From: a virus
IMG/VR virus record: IMGVR_UViG_3300047494_000016
Span: 1-34,079 of that record
Direction: 5' to 3' (one strand)
Length of the DNA: 34,079 bases
This document shows positions 16,011 to 24,569 of this stretch, piece after piece (positions within the stretch are counted from its first letter, which is position 1; the number at the start of each line of letters is the position of its first letter). A model generated the notes under the pieces. That model did no database searches and had not been told where the DNA came from. It saw only the letters and a program-made list of their open reading frames with translations. Made by a program: the position numbers and the translations under genes.

Positions 16011-17620
16011 CAGCGGCTACTCCACCCGTCGCCATATCCATAGGCGGACGAGAACCCGTCCCGGCCATCCACCCAATCGGCGTTCCAGCTTGCAATCTGG
16101 GTCTCTTCGTTGCCCTCTGTCATGCTGGCTTTGGCAAGCGCCTCGCGCGCGCCGGCCATCATCGCCTCCTGCACCTGCGCGCTGCCGGTGATGCTGACTG
16201 CCATTTCGGCCGCCAGATACCAGGACAGCGCGTTGACAAACCCAGGCTCCCATGCGTTCGGGTCTTCCACGTCGTACGTGCACCAAGCCGAAGCGCCCTG
16301 CGCATTCGTCCAGATCACCTGCTGCGTCACGTACGAATAGCCGGGGATCGGCGTAGAGGAACTGGCCGCGATGACGTATGTCTGCGTGTTGCTCACCACG
16401 TACGGCTGCCCGGTGTTTCGCACCGTCAGCGTGTGGATGCCTGGACCCTCTGCCGGGCCTGTCCCAAGCCACAGGCCGCCGTTGGTGGTCGCCGGCTGAA
16501 ATCTGCCGACGCCGCCGATGATCCACGGGCCGCCATCGACCTGGTAATCCAGTGCGGACGCGTTCGGCGTTTCGCTATCCGTGCCGCTGATCGGCGGGGC
16601 CACGCCATCGGTGGCAATGACCGGATTGAGGTAGAGCTGCGGCCCGCCGCCGCCGGTGCCGCCGCTGCTCGTCACGTTGAACGTCACCATGTTGGAATAG
16701 ACCCCCCAGTCCGCATCAACGACGCGCAGGGTGTGTGCGCCCAAGCCAAACACGCGAGGCTCGTGGAGATAAGGGTCTCCAGCCCCGATATTGGCGCTCC
16801 AAGAAGAACCGGGCGAGAAGCTGTCTCCGTTGCCGGATAGCGGCAAAATGGCCTGATATGCGCCATTGTGCGTATTGATCTGTTCGTTGGCCTCATCGAC
16901 AACGATCAGCATATTCTGCATCTGCACGGCGCCGCTGTTTGTGCCGGATATGGCAAACAGCACCGCGCCGTCCGTCGCCGCGTCATAGGCAACGTCCGCG
17001 ATCGGATTAAGGGTTATCGTCTCCGAAACGTCCACTTCCGAGATGGACTGCGTGTAGTGCATGATGCCGGCATCAAGCGCGCTCTCTATGCTCGTGATTG
17101 CGACGCTGGCCGAGCTGGACACGGGCACATTGGCTTGCGAAATGACTGTGACGCCGGCTGGCGTGTTCAGCGTCACGTAGGCGCACAAATTCGTTTGCGG
17201 TATTGAAAAAATGTAGCCAGGCCGCACAAGCTGATACAGGCGAATGGTGCCGCTTGCGCTCAGGCAATTTGCAACGGTGTTTCCTGCCACTGGCGCTGTC
17301 GGTACGACAACCGAGAACGTCCTGCTTCCAGATATCAGGTTGCCCGCGCACTGAATGAGGCCGGGCGCCAAACCGGTGCTGCCGGAACTGCTGGTGTCCA
17401 CGCTGATGAGCGCGATAAAATCCGCGTTGCTGTCGGTGTTGATCTGCGCGTCCAGAACCCCGCCCACGGTGTAGACGCCGTTGGTGGTGTACGTGAAATC
17501 CTGGCTGACGCTGAAGGAAACTGCGGCGACCGGGTTGGCGCCTACGCTCAAAGACGCGCTCGGCCGCGGAGGCGGTCCGCCGATGCCAGCGTTAAGCGTG
17601 CCCGATGAAGAGCCGCTCAT
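16010..17620 (-). CDS. Ig-like domain protein ending in the C-terminal half of the head-tail adaptor
   Basis: 536 residues starting ATG at 17620 in an ATGA overlap with the preceding gene. Residues 1-425 are Ser/Thr/Gly-rich beta sequence with at least two Ig-like units (compare LGAHTLRVVDADWGVYSN and GIHTLTVRNTGQPYVVSN). From about 425 to 515 the sequence changes to the C-terminal half of gp4-type head-tail adaptors: V-Q-IWT, then DPNAWEPGFVNALSWYLAAE, ITGS--VQ-AM--GAREAL. The complementary N-terminal half of that adaptor is the preceding gene. The two products may dock to form one ring subunit, with the Ig-like part displayed on the neck. Alternatively a programmed frameshift could fuse them. 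Confidence 0.7.
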   Translation of the reverse strand: MSGSSSGTLNAGIGGPPPRPSASLSVGANPVAAVSFSVSQDFTYTTNGVYTVGGVLDAQINTDSNADFIALISVDTSSSGSTGLAPGLIQCAGNLISGSRTFSVVVPTAPVAGNTVANCLSASGTIRLYQLVRPGYIFSIPQTNLCAYVTLNTPAGVTVISQANVPVSSSASVAITSIESALDAGIMHYTQSISEVDVSETITLNPIADVAYDAATDGAVLFAISGTNSGAVQMQNMLIVVDEANEQINTHNGAYQAILPLSGNGDSFSPGSSWSANIGAGDPYLHEPRVFGLGAHTLRVVDADWGVYSNMVTFNVTSSGGTGGGGPQLYLNPVIATDGVAPPISGTDSETPNASALDYQVDGGPWIIGGVGRFQPATTNGGLWLGTGPAEGPGIHTLTVRNTGQPYVVSNTQTYVIAASSSTPIPGYSYVTQQVIWTNAQGASAWCTYDVEDPNAWEPGFVNALSWYLAAEMAVSITGSAQVQEAMMAGAREALAKASMTEGNEETQIASWNADWVDGRDGFSSAYGYGDGWSSR

Positions 17621-18165
17621 GCCACATATCCCGCACCGAACGAAGACGGGCCACCGCCTGGCGTGGTGGGTGGCGGCGAAGGCGCCGTGGCCCCGGAATT
17701 CATGGAGGAGGTCACCGCGCGCACCAGGATCGCTCCGGTGGTGAATGGAATCACGGTGGGCGACGGATCGCCCGACATGTTCGGCTGCGCGAGCCCCTGA
17801 TATGCTTGGCCGCCCTGCAGGTAAAACGCGCCGCCGAAATCAATGGACGATGCCGAACCGCTCGGGATGTAATTCACGTTGATCGGACCGGACGCCTGCG
17901 GGACGGCCAGCGCCCGTACCTTGACGCATGCGGGCCTGGCATACTCCACGGCCCACGGCGGCGGCGCGGTGTTGCCGGTCTGCTGCAGCGGAATCAGGAC
18001 TTTGGCGAACGGCCAATCGTAATCGGCAAGCAGGGAGCGCCGGGCCTGGTCAAAAAATTGGCGGCAGGTGCCGGCAAGCTGCCCTGGATCGTTCAGGGAC
18101 GATATGCCTTGGTGCGTTCCCAGCCTGCCCAGGGCCATGTTGCACACCTGGACAATGCTGGTCAC
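17617..18165 (-). CDS. Head-tail adaptor, N-terminal part (gp4 / tail tubular protein A type)
   Basis: 182 residues from GTG at 18165. The start VCNMALGRLGTHQGISSLNDPG--A--CRQFFDQAR--LLADYDWPFAK is the classic N-terminus of podovirus head-closure adaptors that bind under the portal. The family's usual C-terminal part (DP-F-P-F--AL---LA-E) is missing. In its place are a glycine-rich stretch and a Ser/Pro tail (SPPPTTPGGGPSSFG) ending where the next gene begins. The missing half appears at the end of that gene (16010-17620). The gene lies between a small head protein and the nozzle, exactly where an adaptor belongs. Confidence 0.8.
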   Translation of the reverse strand: MTSIVQVCNMALGRLGTHQGISSLNDPGQLAGTCRQFFDQARRSLLADYDWPFAKVLIPLQQTGNTAPPPWAVEYARPACVKVRALAVPQASGPINVNYIPSGSASSIDFGGAFYLQGGQAYQGLAQPNMSGDPSPTVIPFTTGAILVRAVTSSMNSGATAPSPPPTTPGGGPSSFGAGYVA

Positions 18166-18195
18166 GTCGGTGCCTTTCCCCCCTCAGGGGATGGA

Positions 18196-18435
18196 TCAGC
18201 CGGTCGTCCGGGTGACGACTTCGGCGGGGATGTCGCGCGGCTCGGAGTCCTTCGGTGCCAGCCGCAGGTTCGGCCCGATGGTGGTGGGCTGATAATGCGG
18301 CTTGGACTTCTCTTCCTCGCTTGCGCCGGGGGGCGGTTTCCGCGGGGCAGGAGGCGGCGTGTATTCGATGATCGAACCGGCCTGCACCAGCCGCTCGCCG
18401 ATGTAGCTGGTTTCCAGAACTTCGTAGAGCGGCAT
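18196..18435 (-). CDS. Small head-cluster protein
   Basis: 79 residues, ATG at 18435 after AAGGAG. The N-terminus (MPLYEVLETSYIGERLVQAGSIIEY) looks like a small SH3-like barrel of the kind that starts many short phage head proteins between cement and adaptor genes. The middle is proline- and charge-rich and probably disordered. Its stop is 30 bases before the adaptor start. Function unknown; a minor capsid-associated protein is likely from position. Confidence 0.65.
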   Translation of the reverse strand: MPLYEVLETSYIGERLVQAGSIIEYTPPPAPRKPPPGASEEEKSKPHYQPTTIGPNLRLAPKDSEPRDIPAEVVTRTTG

Positions 18436-18447
18436 GATGGTTTCTCC

Positions 18448-18873
18448 TTACGCGCTATATCCGCGCTTGTAGTAACGCTGGCCACCGTCCGCATCCAGCA
18501 CGAGCCCGGACGTGACGGTGCCGGCGGTCAGTGATCCACCGGTCACCACATAGTTCAATTGCGTGAACCGCTGCATGCCGGGCGTCAAATCCAGGGGATT
18601 GGTTGTGCCAGCTGGGATAACGGTCAGGGGACCGGTCTGGTCCACGGTGGTCCAGGGACCGGTTGCGGCCGGCGCGCTTTGCAGCTGGATTGTCAACGTG
18701 GTGGTCCCTGGCACCGAGAACACCGGAGCCACGTTCCAATTCACGAAAACTTCCGTGGGGCGCTCGGTTACGCCCAGGTCCATCACTGCGCCGAAATCCA
18801 GCACGTTGGTGCTTACCGCCGTGGCGGTGATCGCCTGCGCGTTGGAATAAATCAGCAGTCCGTCTTCGATCAT
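18448..18873 (-). CDS. Capsid cement protein (Bbp16 family)
   Basis: 141 residues. It follows the major capsid gene directly with its own AAGGAG site. The sequence matches the layout of BPP-1 cement proteins: MIEDGLLIYSNAQAI near the start, a central DFGAVMDLG, strands with an N-WNVAPVF-VPG segment, TL-IQLQSA---GPWTTV, and a C-terminal RYYKRGYSA. In BPP-1 this small jelly-roll protein sits on the capsid surface and stabilises the shell. The family call is from memory of Bbp16-like sequences and from gene order, both of which agree. Confidence 0.8.
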   Translation of the reverse strand: MIEDGLLIYSNAQAITATAVSTNVLDFGAVMDLGVTERPTEVFVNWNVAPVFSVPGTTTLTIQLQSAPAATGPWTTVDQTGPLTVIPAGTTNPLDLTPGMQRFTQLNYVVTGGSLTAGTVTSGLVLDADGGQRYYKRGYSA

Positions 18874-18885
18874 GGCATGCGCTCC

Positions 18886-19959
18886 TTAGACGACGCGGGC
18901 TTCTGCGTTCAGCAGCGCATCGGTGTTACGGATCGGCACACCGCGGAAATTGGTCACCGCCATGCCGGAGAACTGATCCTGCTGCAACAGCATGTTCGGC
19001 TTGGACTGCGCCTGCCGATCCACAAAGCTCTTCAGCGTGCGGTTCATGTAGAAAGCGGGCTTCGTCGCCGCGATGGGCGTGCCTGCGCGCGCGTTCACCA
19101 TGGTCTGAATGCTGCTTGCCGGACGCGGCAACGCGGGCACCTTGTAAAGCGCCTGGCTCATCAGGTCGAGCAAGTCAGGACCCGACCCGCCAGCCAGCGG
19201 GTTCTTGGTGAGCTGCGTCACGTCGATGTTGGCGATGCGAACGATCCAGCGCCAGTCACGCACCGTCAGGCCGCAATCCCATTTGTAGTGGGTCTGCAAA
19301 CCCTGATATGGGTTGCCGTTGGCGTCCAGCACGGGCGCCGCCGTGGTCACGTCCTCATACATGAGACCGGCCACGCTGTTCTTCGGATAAATGCCGTGCA
19401 CGCTCTTATAGCCCCAACACACCAGCCACATGCTGGTGTTGGTGCTACCGGTGCCCCCGGCGTCGATGATGTTCGGGCTGTTGCCGGCCGGGCTCGCATT
19501 CGTCGGCGCCACCGAGAAACGCGGGGCCAGCCCGGTGAACTGCGCCGGGTTGCTGGTGGTGTTGCCGTAGAACAGCGTCGAGGCCATCGTCTGAGACATG
19601 CTCTCGATGAAGCCCATGTCCTCGGACGTGCGGAACGCCGCCGCGTTGCCGGACAGCTTCACCAGATCCTTGTCCACCAAGGAGTAGGCTTCCAGCATGC
19701 CGCAGGTATCGGTGATCTGGGCCGTCAGGCTCTTGCTGCGCGGCACGCCATAGTTCAGCAGGCGCCACGCGCTGCTGGGAAGACCGGTGCGAATGGTCGT
19801 CTTGTAGCCGGTCGGAAGGTTACCCTCCACCCACAGCATGTCGTCCAGAACTTCGTTGTCCTGCGCGAGCATTTCGATCACGTCGGCAAGACCGCCGCCA
19901 GGATCCATGCGGCTGTTCAGGTCGGCAAGCGTTGCAACCTGGCTGGTAATGGTGGCCAT
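18886..19959 (-). CDS. Major capsid protein (BPP-1-like, HK97 fold)
   Basis: 357 residues, ATG at 19959 after GGGGA. Characteristic stretches of the BPP-1-type coat protein are visible: TLADLNSRMDPGG, IEMLAQDNEVLDDMLWVEGN, GLPSSAWRLLNYG, ESMSQTMASTLFYGN, and DWRWIVRIANID towards the end, then FYMNRTLKSFVDRQAQ. The protein forms the icosahedral shell. It is preceded by the scaffold and followed by the cement protein. Length and order fit the family well, with no sign of an internal insertion, in contrast to the neck and tail proteins. Confidence 0.9.
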   Translation of the reverse strand: MATITSQVATLADLNSRMDPGGGLADVIEMLAQDNEVLDDMLWVEGNLPTGYKTTIRTGLPSSAWRLLNYGVPRSKSLTAQITDTCGMLEAYSLVDKDLVKLSGNAAAFRTSEDMGFIESMSQTMASTLFYGNTTSNPAQFTGLAPRFSVAPTNASPAGNSPNIIDAGGTGSTNTSMWLVCWGYKSVHGIYPKNSVAGLMYEDVTTAAPVLDANGNPYQGLQTHYKWDCGLTVRDWRWIVRIANIDVTQLTKNPLAGGSGPDLLDLMSQALYKVPALPRPASSIQTMVNARAGTPIAATKPAFYMNRTLKSFVDRQAQSKPNMLLQQDQFSGMAVTNFRGVPIRNTDALLNAEARVV

Positions 19960-19969
19960 TGCTCTTCCC

Positions 19970-20656
19970 CTAGACGGTCATATTCGGGAACATCCGGGCA
20001 CCGATGGCGCCGGCCGATTTGTCGCGTGCGTCAACCTGCGGCTGCCCGCCCTGCCGATCCGCGCCGCGCAGGTCCTCGCCCATCCCCCGACCCACGCTGG
20101 CCAGGAACCGCACGATGGCGGGATGATTGCCGATGCCGAGATTGTTGTCCGCCAGCAGCGCCTTGAATTCGGGCGAACCGTATTGGTCCCGAGCGCGTGC
20201 GGCAGCCACCATCGTGTCGCGCAGCTTGGCGCCACCGATCTCCGGATCGGCCACCACGCTGTCGCGCCAGGCCTTCGTGGTATCGGCCCATGCCGTGAGC
20301 TGCTGTTCCTGGATGGCCTTCATCTGGCCCAGCAGGAACGGCGTCAGCTTGTCGGCCTGCTCCTGCGTGAGAGCGGCTTCCTTGAGCGCGCCGGTGTAGG
20401 CGTCGAGCCGCGCCTGGTCGACCGTCTCGCCTTCGGGAATCGTGATGACGTAGGCCGGCGCTTCGATCGGGGCCTTGGGGTCCGTCGCTGCGGCATCGAC
20501 CGCTGCCGCGTCTGCTGCTGGCGGATCGCCGCCCAGAAGCGTTGTTTCGGCGGCGGCAGGCGGTGTTGCGGCTGCGGCGGCAGCGGCCACGGGTGCGACA
20601 TCAGCTGCGGGTGCCGCCGCTTCACTCGCCCCTTGTGCCCCCGCCGCTTCCGACAT
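19970..20656 (-). CDS. Scaffolding-like protein
   Basis: 228 residues. The first 60 are Ala/Pro-rich and low in complexity (e.g. APVAAAAAAATPPAA). A helical middle follows (IPEGETVDQARLDAYTGALKEAALTQEQA) and then a segment typical of podovirus scaffolds, KLRDTMVAAARARDQYGSPEFKALL, ending in NNLGIGNHPAIVRFLASVGRGMGED. Scaffolds guide capsid assembly and leave before DNA packaging. It is placed directly before the capsid gene. The gene starts inside the 3' end of the Bbp19-like gene, and the conserved promoter-like element lies 43-58 bases before the ATG. Confidence 0.85.
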   Translation of the reverse strand: MSEAAGAQGASEAAAPAADVAPVAAAAAAATPPAAAETTLLGGDPPAADAAAVDAAATDPKAPIEAPAYVITIPEGETVDQARLDAYTGALKEAALTQEQADKLTPFLLGQMKAIQEQQLTAWADTTKAWRDSVVADPEIGGAKLRDTMVAAARARDQYGSPEFKALLADNNLGIGNHPAIVRFLASVGRGMGEDLRGADRQGGQPQVDARDKSAGAIGARMFPNMTV

Positions 20657-20960
20657 CGCTGATCAGCCCTCGTATGCTGGCGTCGATATCCGGCAACAAT
20701 TCCGGGTGTTTCAATTCGATTTTCGCGCGAAGGCCGAGGCCCACCGCGCGCTTGCCCTCCGCGAACGCCGTCTGGTCGAACGAGCCGGGAATCCAGCTTG
20801 GCGCGTGCATCCCGGTGGACAGCAGGATTTCCGCCAGCACCAGCCGCCCGCGCGCATCGCGCATGACCCAATCCCAGGCAGAGTCCCGATAGGCGTCCCT
20901 GCCCTCGCGCCAAACGCCTTCCTCGTCTACCGAGGCAGGATCGTGCGGGTCGTAGGTCAG
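20622..20960 (-). CDS. Bbp19-family head protein, probable CTG start
   Basis: About 112 residues. The conserved body (LVLAEILLSTG, DQTAFAEGKRAVGLGL, HPELLPDI) matches the Bbp19 family found between portal and scaffold in BPP-1-like phages. The first ATG (20864) would remove a conserved-looking N-terminus, TYDPHDPASVDEEGVWREG. No ATG, GTG or TTG lies ahead of that segment in frame. A CTG at 20960 is spaced seven bases after AGGAG that overlaps the stop of the preceding gene, so CTG initiation is the best reading. The 3' end overlaps the scaffold start by 35 bases and also contains the conserved element at 20699-20714. Confidence 0.75.
   Translation of the reverse strand: MTYDPHDPASVDEEGVWREGRDAYRDSAWDWVMRDARGRLVLAEILLSTGMHAPSWIPGSFDQTAFAEGKRAVGLGLRAKIELKHPELLPDIDASIRGLISDVGSGGGTRGE
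20686..20714 (-). promoter_or_regulatory. Conserved late-gene element, copy 2 (before scaffold/capsid)
   Basis: The conserved core TTGAAACACCCGGAAT (20699-20714) is followed, 17 bases after TTGAAA, by GGATAT (20686-20691). This is a plausible -10 box at the normal spacing. The core and the downstream CCGGATA are 12 bases apart, as in copy 3. It lies inside the 3' end of the Bbp19-like gene, 30 to 58 bases before the scaffold ATG, where it would drive scaffold, capsid and the tail genes. Confidence 0.65.
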
Positions 20961-20964
20961 TCGC

Positions 20965-22596
20965 TTACTCCTCGGTGTACGTGGCGCGGTAGGTCAACAC
21001 CGCTCCGGTTGGCACCGTACCGCCGTTCAGGTTCAGAGCCAGGTTCTGCGCGCCCCCAGCCACCAGCACCAACGACGCGCAGTTATCGGAACCGAATATC
21101 TCATCGTAGATCGGACCCGCAGCATTCACGCCAAAGCTCAGCAGCGCAGTGTCTATGGCGCCCAATGAGGTGCCTAGCGTGGTTGGATTGGCGGAGTAGG
21201 TCACGGGCACCGCCGTCGCCGCAGCCAGCGTCGTGTTGTGCGCCACCACCGTGGCGTTCGCAGAGGTGCCCGCCGTGTTCGCGGTGGAGCGCCGCACCAA
21301 GCTCATCGTCATCTGTCCGGCAGTGGTGGCGGACGCGTAGATGCGCAGGCGCTTGAGCCGAACGATTTTGGTGGCGCTGGCCGGAAGCACGAAAACATCC
21401 GTGGGCGTAGCAGCAAGCGTGATCGTGCCGGAGACCGAGAAGCTGGCCTTCAAGTTTTCGGTGTCCACTTGCACGGCACCGGTGGTGTTCACCGCGATCG
21501 GAACACCCTGACCGGTGGTGGCGGCAAGTGGCGTGGCAAAATATACGCCCGCCAACGCCAAGCTGCGGGTTCCAGTCACGTTGCCAGCCGCGCCGATAGG
21601 CGCTGACGCCAGGGTAGCGCCGGCACCATCCACCAAGGCCGTCTTCAGCCCACCGCTGCCGAACATCTGCAACGGCTGCGTTGTGCCAGCGGTGAAAGCT
21701 GCCGCACCCGCAACAACCGCGGCTTGTCCCAATGGCCCGTTTTGCCCAGTGGTGGTGCTGCCCTGCGCCACAAAGCTGCCATCGGTGAACGTGCCAACAT
21801 TGGATGCGCCGGCCGCCAGGGTGACAGTGGAACTTGCGGCCAGGGCAACGGTGCCAACGGCCGACGCACCAGCCGCCAGCGTAACCGTGTTGCTGCCGCT
21901 CAGGGTGATCGTGGAGCCAGCAGACAGGCCAACGGTGCCGATGGCCGCAGCGCCGGCCGAAAGCGCCACAGTGCCGGAAATCGCGGACGTGCCCGCCAGG
22001 CTGACGGTGCCCGCAATCGGCAAACCGGCGCTGGTCGTAACCGCCGACAACGTGCCGCCCGCGCCGATAAACCCGTTCAACGTGGAAGACGTGGGTGCGG
22101 TGGCGCCATCGGTGCCCACGCTGGGATTGGTGGCCGAAATGCTGCCGGTGATCGGCACGGGAACGCCGCCGGTAATGCCCTGGATGGCCTGCGCCTGCGT
22201 GCCGTTTGTGCCGCCCGCCGTCACAGATCCTGTCGAGCCACCGCCGCCGCTGCCCGCCGGCGTCGCGCTGATGAGGTTGTTCTGGCTGGTGCGCGTCCAG
22301 ACCGTGATGCTGCCCGTGCCCGCCGTGGTGACCTGAAAACCCACCCGACTGATTGTGGACGCTTCGATCCGATAGACGCCATCGGCAGTGATGGTCGATT
22401 GCGCTGTCGTGGATCCGTACGGATACGCGGACACGTTGTGAAAACTCGCCGCCTCCGTCCAACTGCCGATCGGCGTCAGCACCGCGCCAGATGCGGTCAG
22501 GCCGATGAACTCGAAAGCGACGGTGTTATCATCACCGTAAATCTGCGTGTAATACTGCGCGCCAACCGGGCTGACGGTGAAATTGGTCATCGGCAT
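20965..22596 (-). CDS. Repeat-rich structural protein between portal and Bbp19 (head-fibre-like)
   Basis: 543 residues, ATG at 22596 directly after the portal stop. Residues 1-110 look like a small beta domain (FTVSPVGAQYYTQIYGDD...). A glycine-rich hinge lies at about 115-125. The middle is built from hydrophobic Ala/Gly/Thr/Ser repeats (GTVSLAGTSAISGTVALSAG, STITLSGSNTVTLAAGASA). The last 190 residues form a distinct domain (IVRLKRLRIYASATTAGQMTMSLVRRS). The composition resembles beta-roll fibres. An appendage on the head or the portal vertex is the likeliest role; no family was recognised. BPP-1-type clusters have few genes in this slot, so this may be an accessory insertion. Confidence 0.75.
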   Translation of the reverse strand: MPMTNFTVSPVGAQYYTQIYGDDNTVAFEFIGLTASGAVLTPIGSWTEAASFHNVSAYPYGSTTAQSTITADGVYRIEASTISRVGFQVTTAGTGSITVWTRTSQNNLISATPAGSGGGGSTGSVTAGGTNGTQAQAIQGITGGVPVPITGSISATNPSVGTDGATAPTSSTLNGFIGAGGTLSAVTTSAGLPIAGTVSLAGTSAISGTVALSAGAAAIGTVGLSAGSTITLSGSNTVTLAAGASAVGTVALAASSTVTLAAGASNVGTFTDGSFVAQGSTTTGQNGPLGQAAVVAGAAAFTAGTTQPLQMFGSGGLKTALVDGAGATLASAPIGAAGNVTGTRSLALAGVYFATPLAATTGQGVPIAVNTTGAVQVDTENLKASFSVSGTITLAATPTDVFVLPASATKIVRLKRLRIYASATTAGQMTMSLVRRSTANTAGTSANATVVAHNTTLAAATAVPVTYSANPTTLGTSLGAIDTALLSFGVNAAGPIYDEIFGSDNCASLVLVAGGAQNLALNLNGGTVPTGAVLTYRATYTEE

Positions 22597-24336
22597 TTAA
22601 TTTGTCCCCGCCATCAGCTGCAGCGCATTCGCGCCGCCGCCCACATCCGTCTGAGAAAGCGTCTGGGCCGCCTGCACCGCGGCCTGGCCCTGTTGCGCCG
22701 CCTGCGCGGCCGCTTCCTGCTGCTGCTGCGCTTGGCGCATCGCAGCCACCTTGGCCGGGTCCCGCACGATCTCCGGCGTCACGCCGGTCATGTCCGCGTA
22801 GGCCTCGATCGCCTTGTCCACATCCAGGTTGTCCATGGCGTTCGGGACCACGGCCACCAGCCCGCCAGCAAACCGAAACAGCTGCTCAATCGATGTCGTG
22901 CCCACCGCGCGCTGCGCCTGCGCCAGCAGCGAGATGAACTCCGGCTCGACGTGCTGACCCTTCAACGCCGCCGGCGCCGGCGGCAGCAGCCCCACCCGCG
23001 CCATCCGGTTGAACACGATGGCCAAAACCGGAGACAACCCCTCCGCGTGGAACCGCTCAAGCATCGGGCCCAGCAGCAGAACCTTCTCCTCGTGCCGTTC
23101 ATCGACCTCGCGTGCCGTCATGTCCGGCGTGTCGCCTTGGGAGAACTGCGCGATCAGGTCCCCGTAGAACGTGCCCTGAATGGTCTGCCGCGTGTCAGCA
23201 ACCAACTCCGCCAGCGGCTGAATGCCATTCGGCGGGATATCGAAAGCCGGCTTCATGCCGCCCACGGCCTGCGGGTCCACGTAATTCATCCCGCCGGGGA
23301 TCAGCTGCACCAAACTGTTCTTGAGCGATGCGGGCCCCACCATCGGCGGCTTCACCATCTTGTCGATCGCTTCGGCCTGCCGGCGCCGCAGGATCTGCAG
23401 CATCTTCACATCGGGCAACGCTTCCTCTGCCGGCCCATGCCCATACACATCCGTGGCCACCACGTCCCATCGCGGCGCAATGGCCGGGAACTCGTGAAAC
23501 CCAGCCACATCCAGGCACTGAAACGAGGCAAACCCCTGCTCATACCGGACGGACAAAAATTCCATGCCGCGCCAATCCATCCGGCCGATCTTGCGGCCGA
23601 CGTTCGGAATGATCGCGTGCACGACATTGATTTCGTAACTAAAATTCTTGGCGATATAGAGCGACCGCACCCGCTCTGAGACGTTTTCCAGGCCGAACTC
23701 TTCCACCATGGCCTGCACGTTCAGGACCATTTCGCGATAGACGGTATTCACCATCCCGCACTTGTCCGTCAGCAGCAGGTATTCCCCGGCCGTCAGGGTG
23801 GTAAACCGCATGACGTTCTCGTAGTCCGGCAGGCAAAGCATCACGCCCGTGCCAAACGCGCCCAGCTCTTCGTAGAGGCTGGCCATCGCATTGTAGAAAT
23901 TGCTTGCGGTGAAGATCGTCCGCTGGCGTTTGGCCACTTCGGACAGCCAAGCCTTCACATCGTGATCGTCGTTCAGCTCATCGCGCAGCGTGGCCAGCTT
24001 GAACCAATCGCGTGCCGGGCTGGTGATACCGGCCATGAGAAACGCCGCCATCGCCTTGAGCGCCTTGGTGGCGGTGCGATCGATGATCTGCTGCTGCTTC
24101 GGCAATCCCCGCAGCGTATCGTTCGGGCCAGGCGGCATGACGAACCGGCCGCGCTGCGGGATGATGAACTGGCTTAGCTCCCGCCACATCGTGAAGAAAG
24201 GGGATCGTTCGGACCGCAGGGTGGTGATGGCCCGGTCGCACCGGCTGCGGATGTCCGCAAACTCTGGCCCGGAGAACGCTGGCGGCTTGGTGGTGTCTGC
24301 GCCGTCCGGCTGCATCATCGTGCCGTCGAGCGGCAT
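22597..24336 (-). CDS. Portal protein (podovirus head-tail connector)
   Basis: 579 residues. Typical podovirus portal features are present: FFTMWRELSQFIIPQRGRF near the N-terminus, MAAFLMAGITSPARDWFKL, LYEELGAFGTGVMLCLPDYENV, TLTAGEYLL, LPDVKMLQILRRRQAEAIDKMVKPP, and a Gln/Ala-rich C-terminus (QAQQQQEAAAQAAQQGQAAV). The dodecameric portal is the DNA channel and the docking site of terminase and adaptor. It is preceded by a 66-residue protein and followed without a gap by the head-fibre-like gene. The start at 24336 has a G-rich upstream sequence. Confidence 0.9.
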   Translation of the reverse strand: MPLDGTMMQPDGADTTKPPAFSGPEFADIRSRCDRAITTLRSERSPFFTMWRELSQFIIPQRGRFVMPPGPNDTLRGLPKQQQIIDRTATKALKAMAAFLMAGITSPARDWFKLATLRDELNDDHDVKAWLSEVAKRQRTIFTASNFYNAMASLYEELGAFGTGVMLCLPDYENVMRFTTLTAGEYLLLTDKCGMVNTVYREMVLNVQAMVEEFGLENVSERVRSLYIAKNFSYEINVVHAIIPNVGRKIGRMDWRGMEFLSVRYEQGFASFQCLDVAGFHEFPAIAPRWDVVATDVYGHGPAEEALPDVKMLQILRRRQAEAIDKMVKPPMVGPASLKNSLVQLIPGGMNYVDPQAVGGMKPAFDIPPNGIQPLAELVADTRQTIQGTFYGDLIAQFSQGDTPDMTAREVDERHEEKVLLLGPMLERFHAEGLSPVLAIVFNRMARVGLLPPAPAALKGQHVEPEFISLLAQAQRAVGTTSIEQLFRFAGGLVAVVPNAMDNLDVDKAIEAYADMTGVTPEIVRDPAKVAAMRQAQQQQEAAAQAAQQGQAAVQAAQTLSQTDVGGGANALQLMAGTN

Positions 24337-24339
24337 GGA

Positions 24340-24540
24340 TCAGCCCCCCAAGAGGGTTTTGCCCGCGCTCATGTTGCTGCCAAGGATGCCCTGCGGCCCG
24401 GTGATCATGGTCGAGGACGCGCCGGCGGCTGCCGACCGTGCGAGGGCGGTTTCAGATGCGCCCTGCGTGGCAGGATTGATGGCCTGCGGCGCGGCGGGCG
24501 CCGGCGCTGGCGTCGGTATCTTGGGTCCGCCGAAACACAT
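24340..24540 (-). CDS. Small conserved phage protein next to portal
   Basis: 66 residues. A cysteine near the N-terminus (MCFGGPKIPTPAPAPAAP) leads into a Pro/Ala stretch, followed by SSTMITGPQGILG and a C-terminal GKTLLGG. Small proteins with an S-T-LTGP-G---KTLLG pattern are often found beside the portal of podoviruses. Their role is not known to me. It is the first gene after the conserved element at 24581-24598, so it probably leads the head operon. ATG at 24540 has GAGG about seven bases upstream. Confidence 0.7.
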   Translation of the reverse strand: MCFGGPKIPTPAPAPAAPQAINPATQGASETALARSAAAGASSTMITGPQGILGSNMSAGKTLLGG

Positions 24541-24569
24541 TCCAGCCTCGCACGGTGCGTAGGCTGCGG

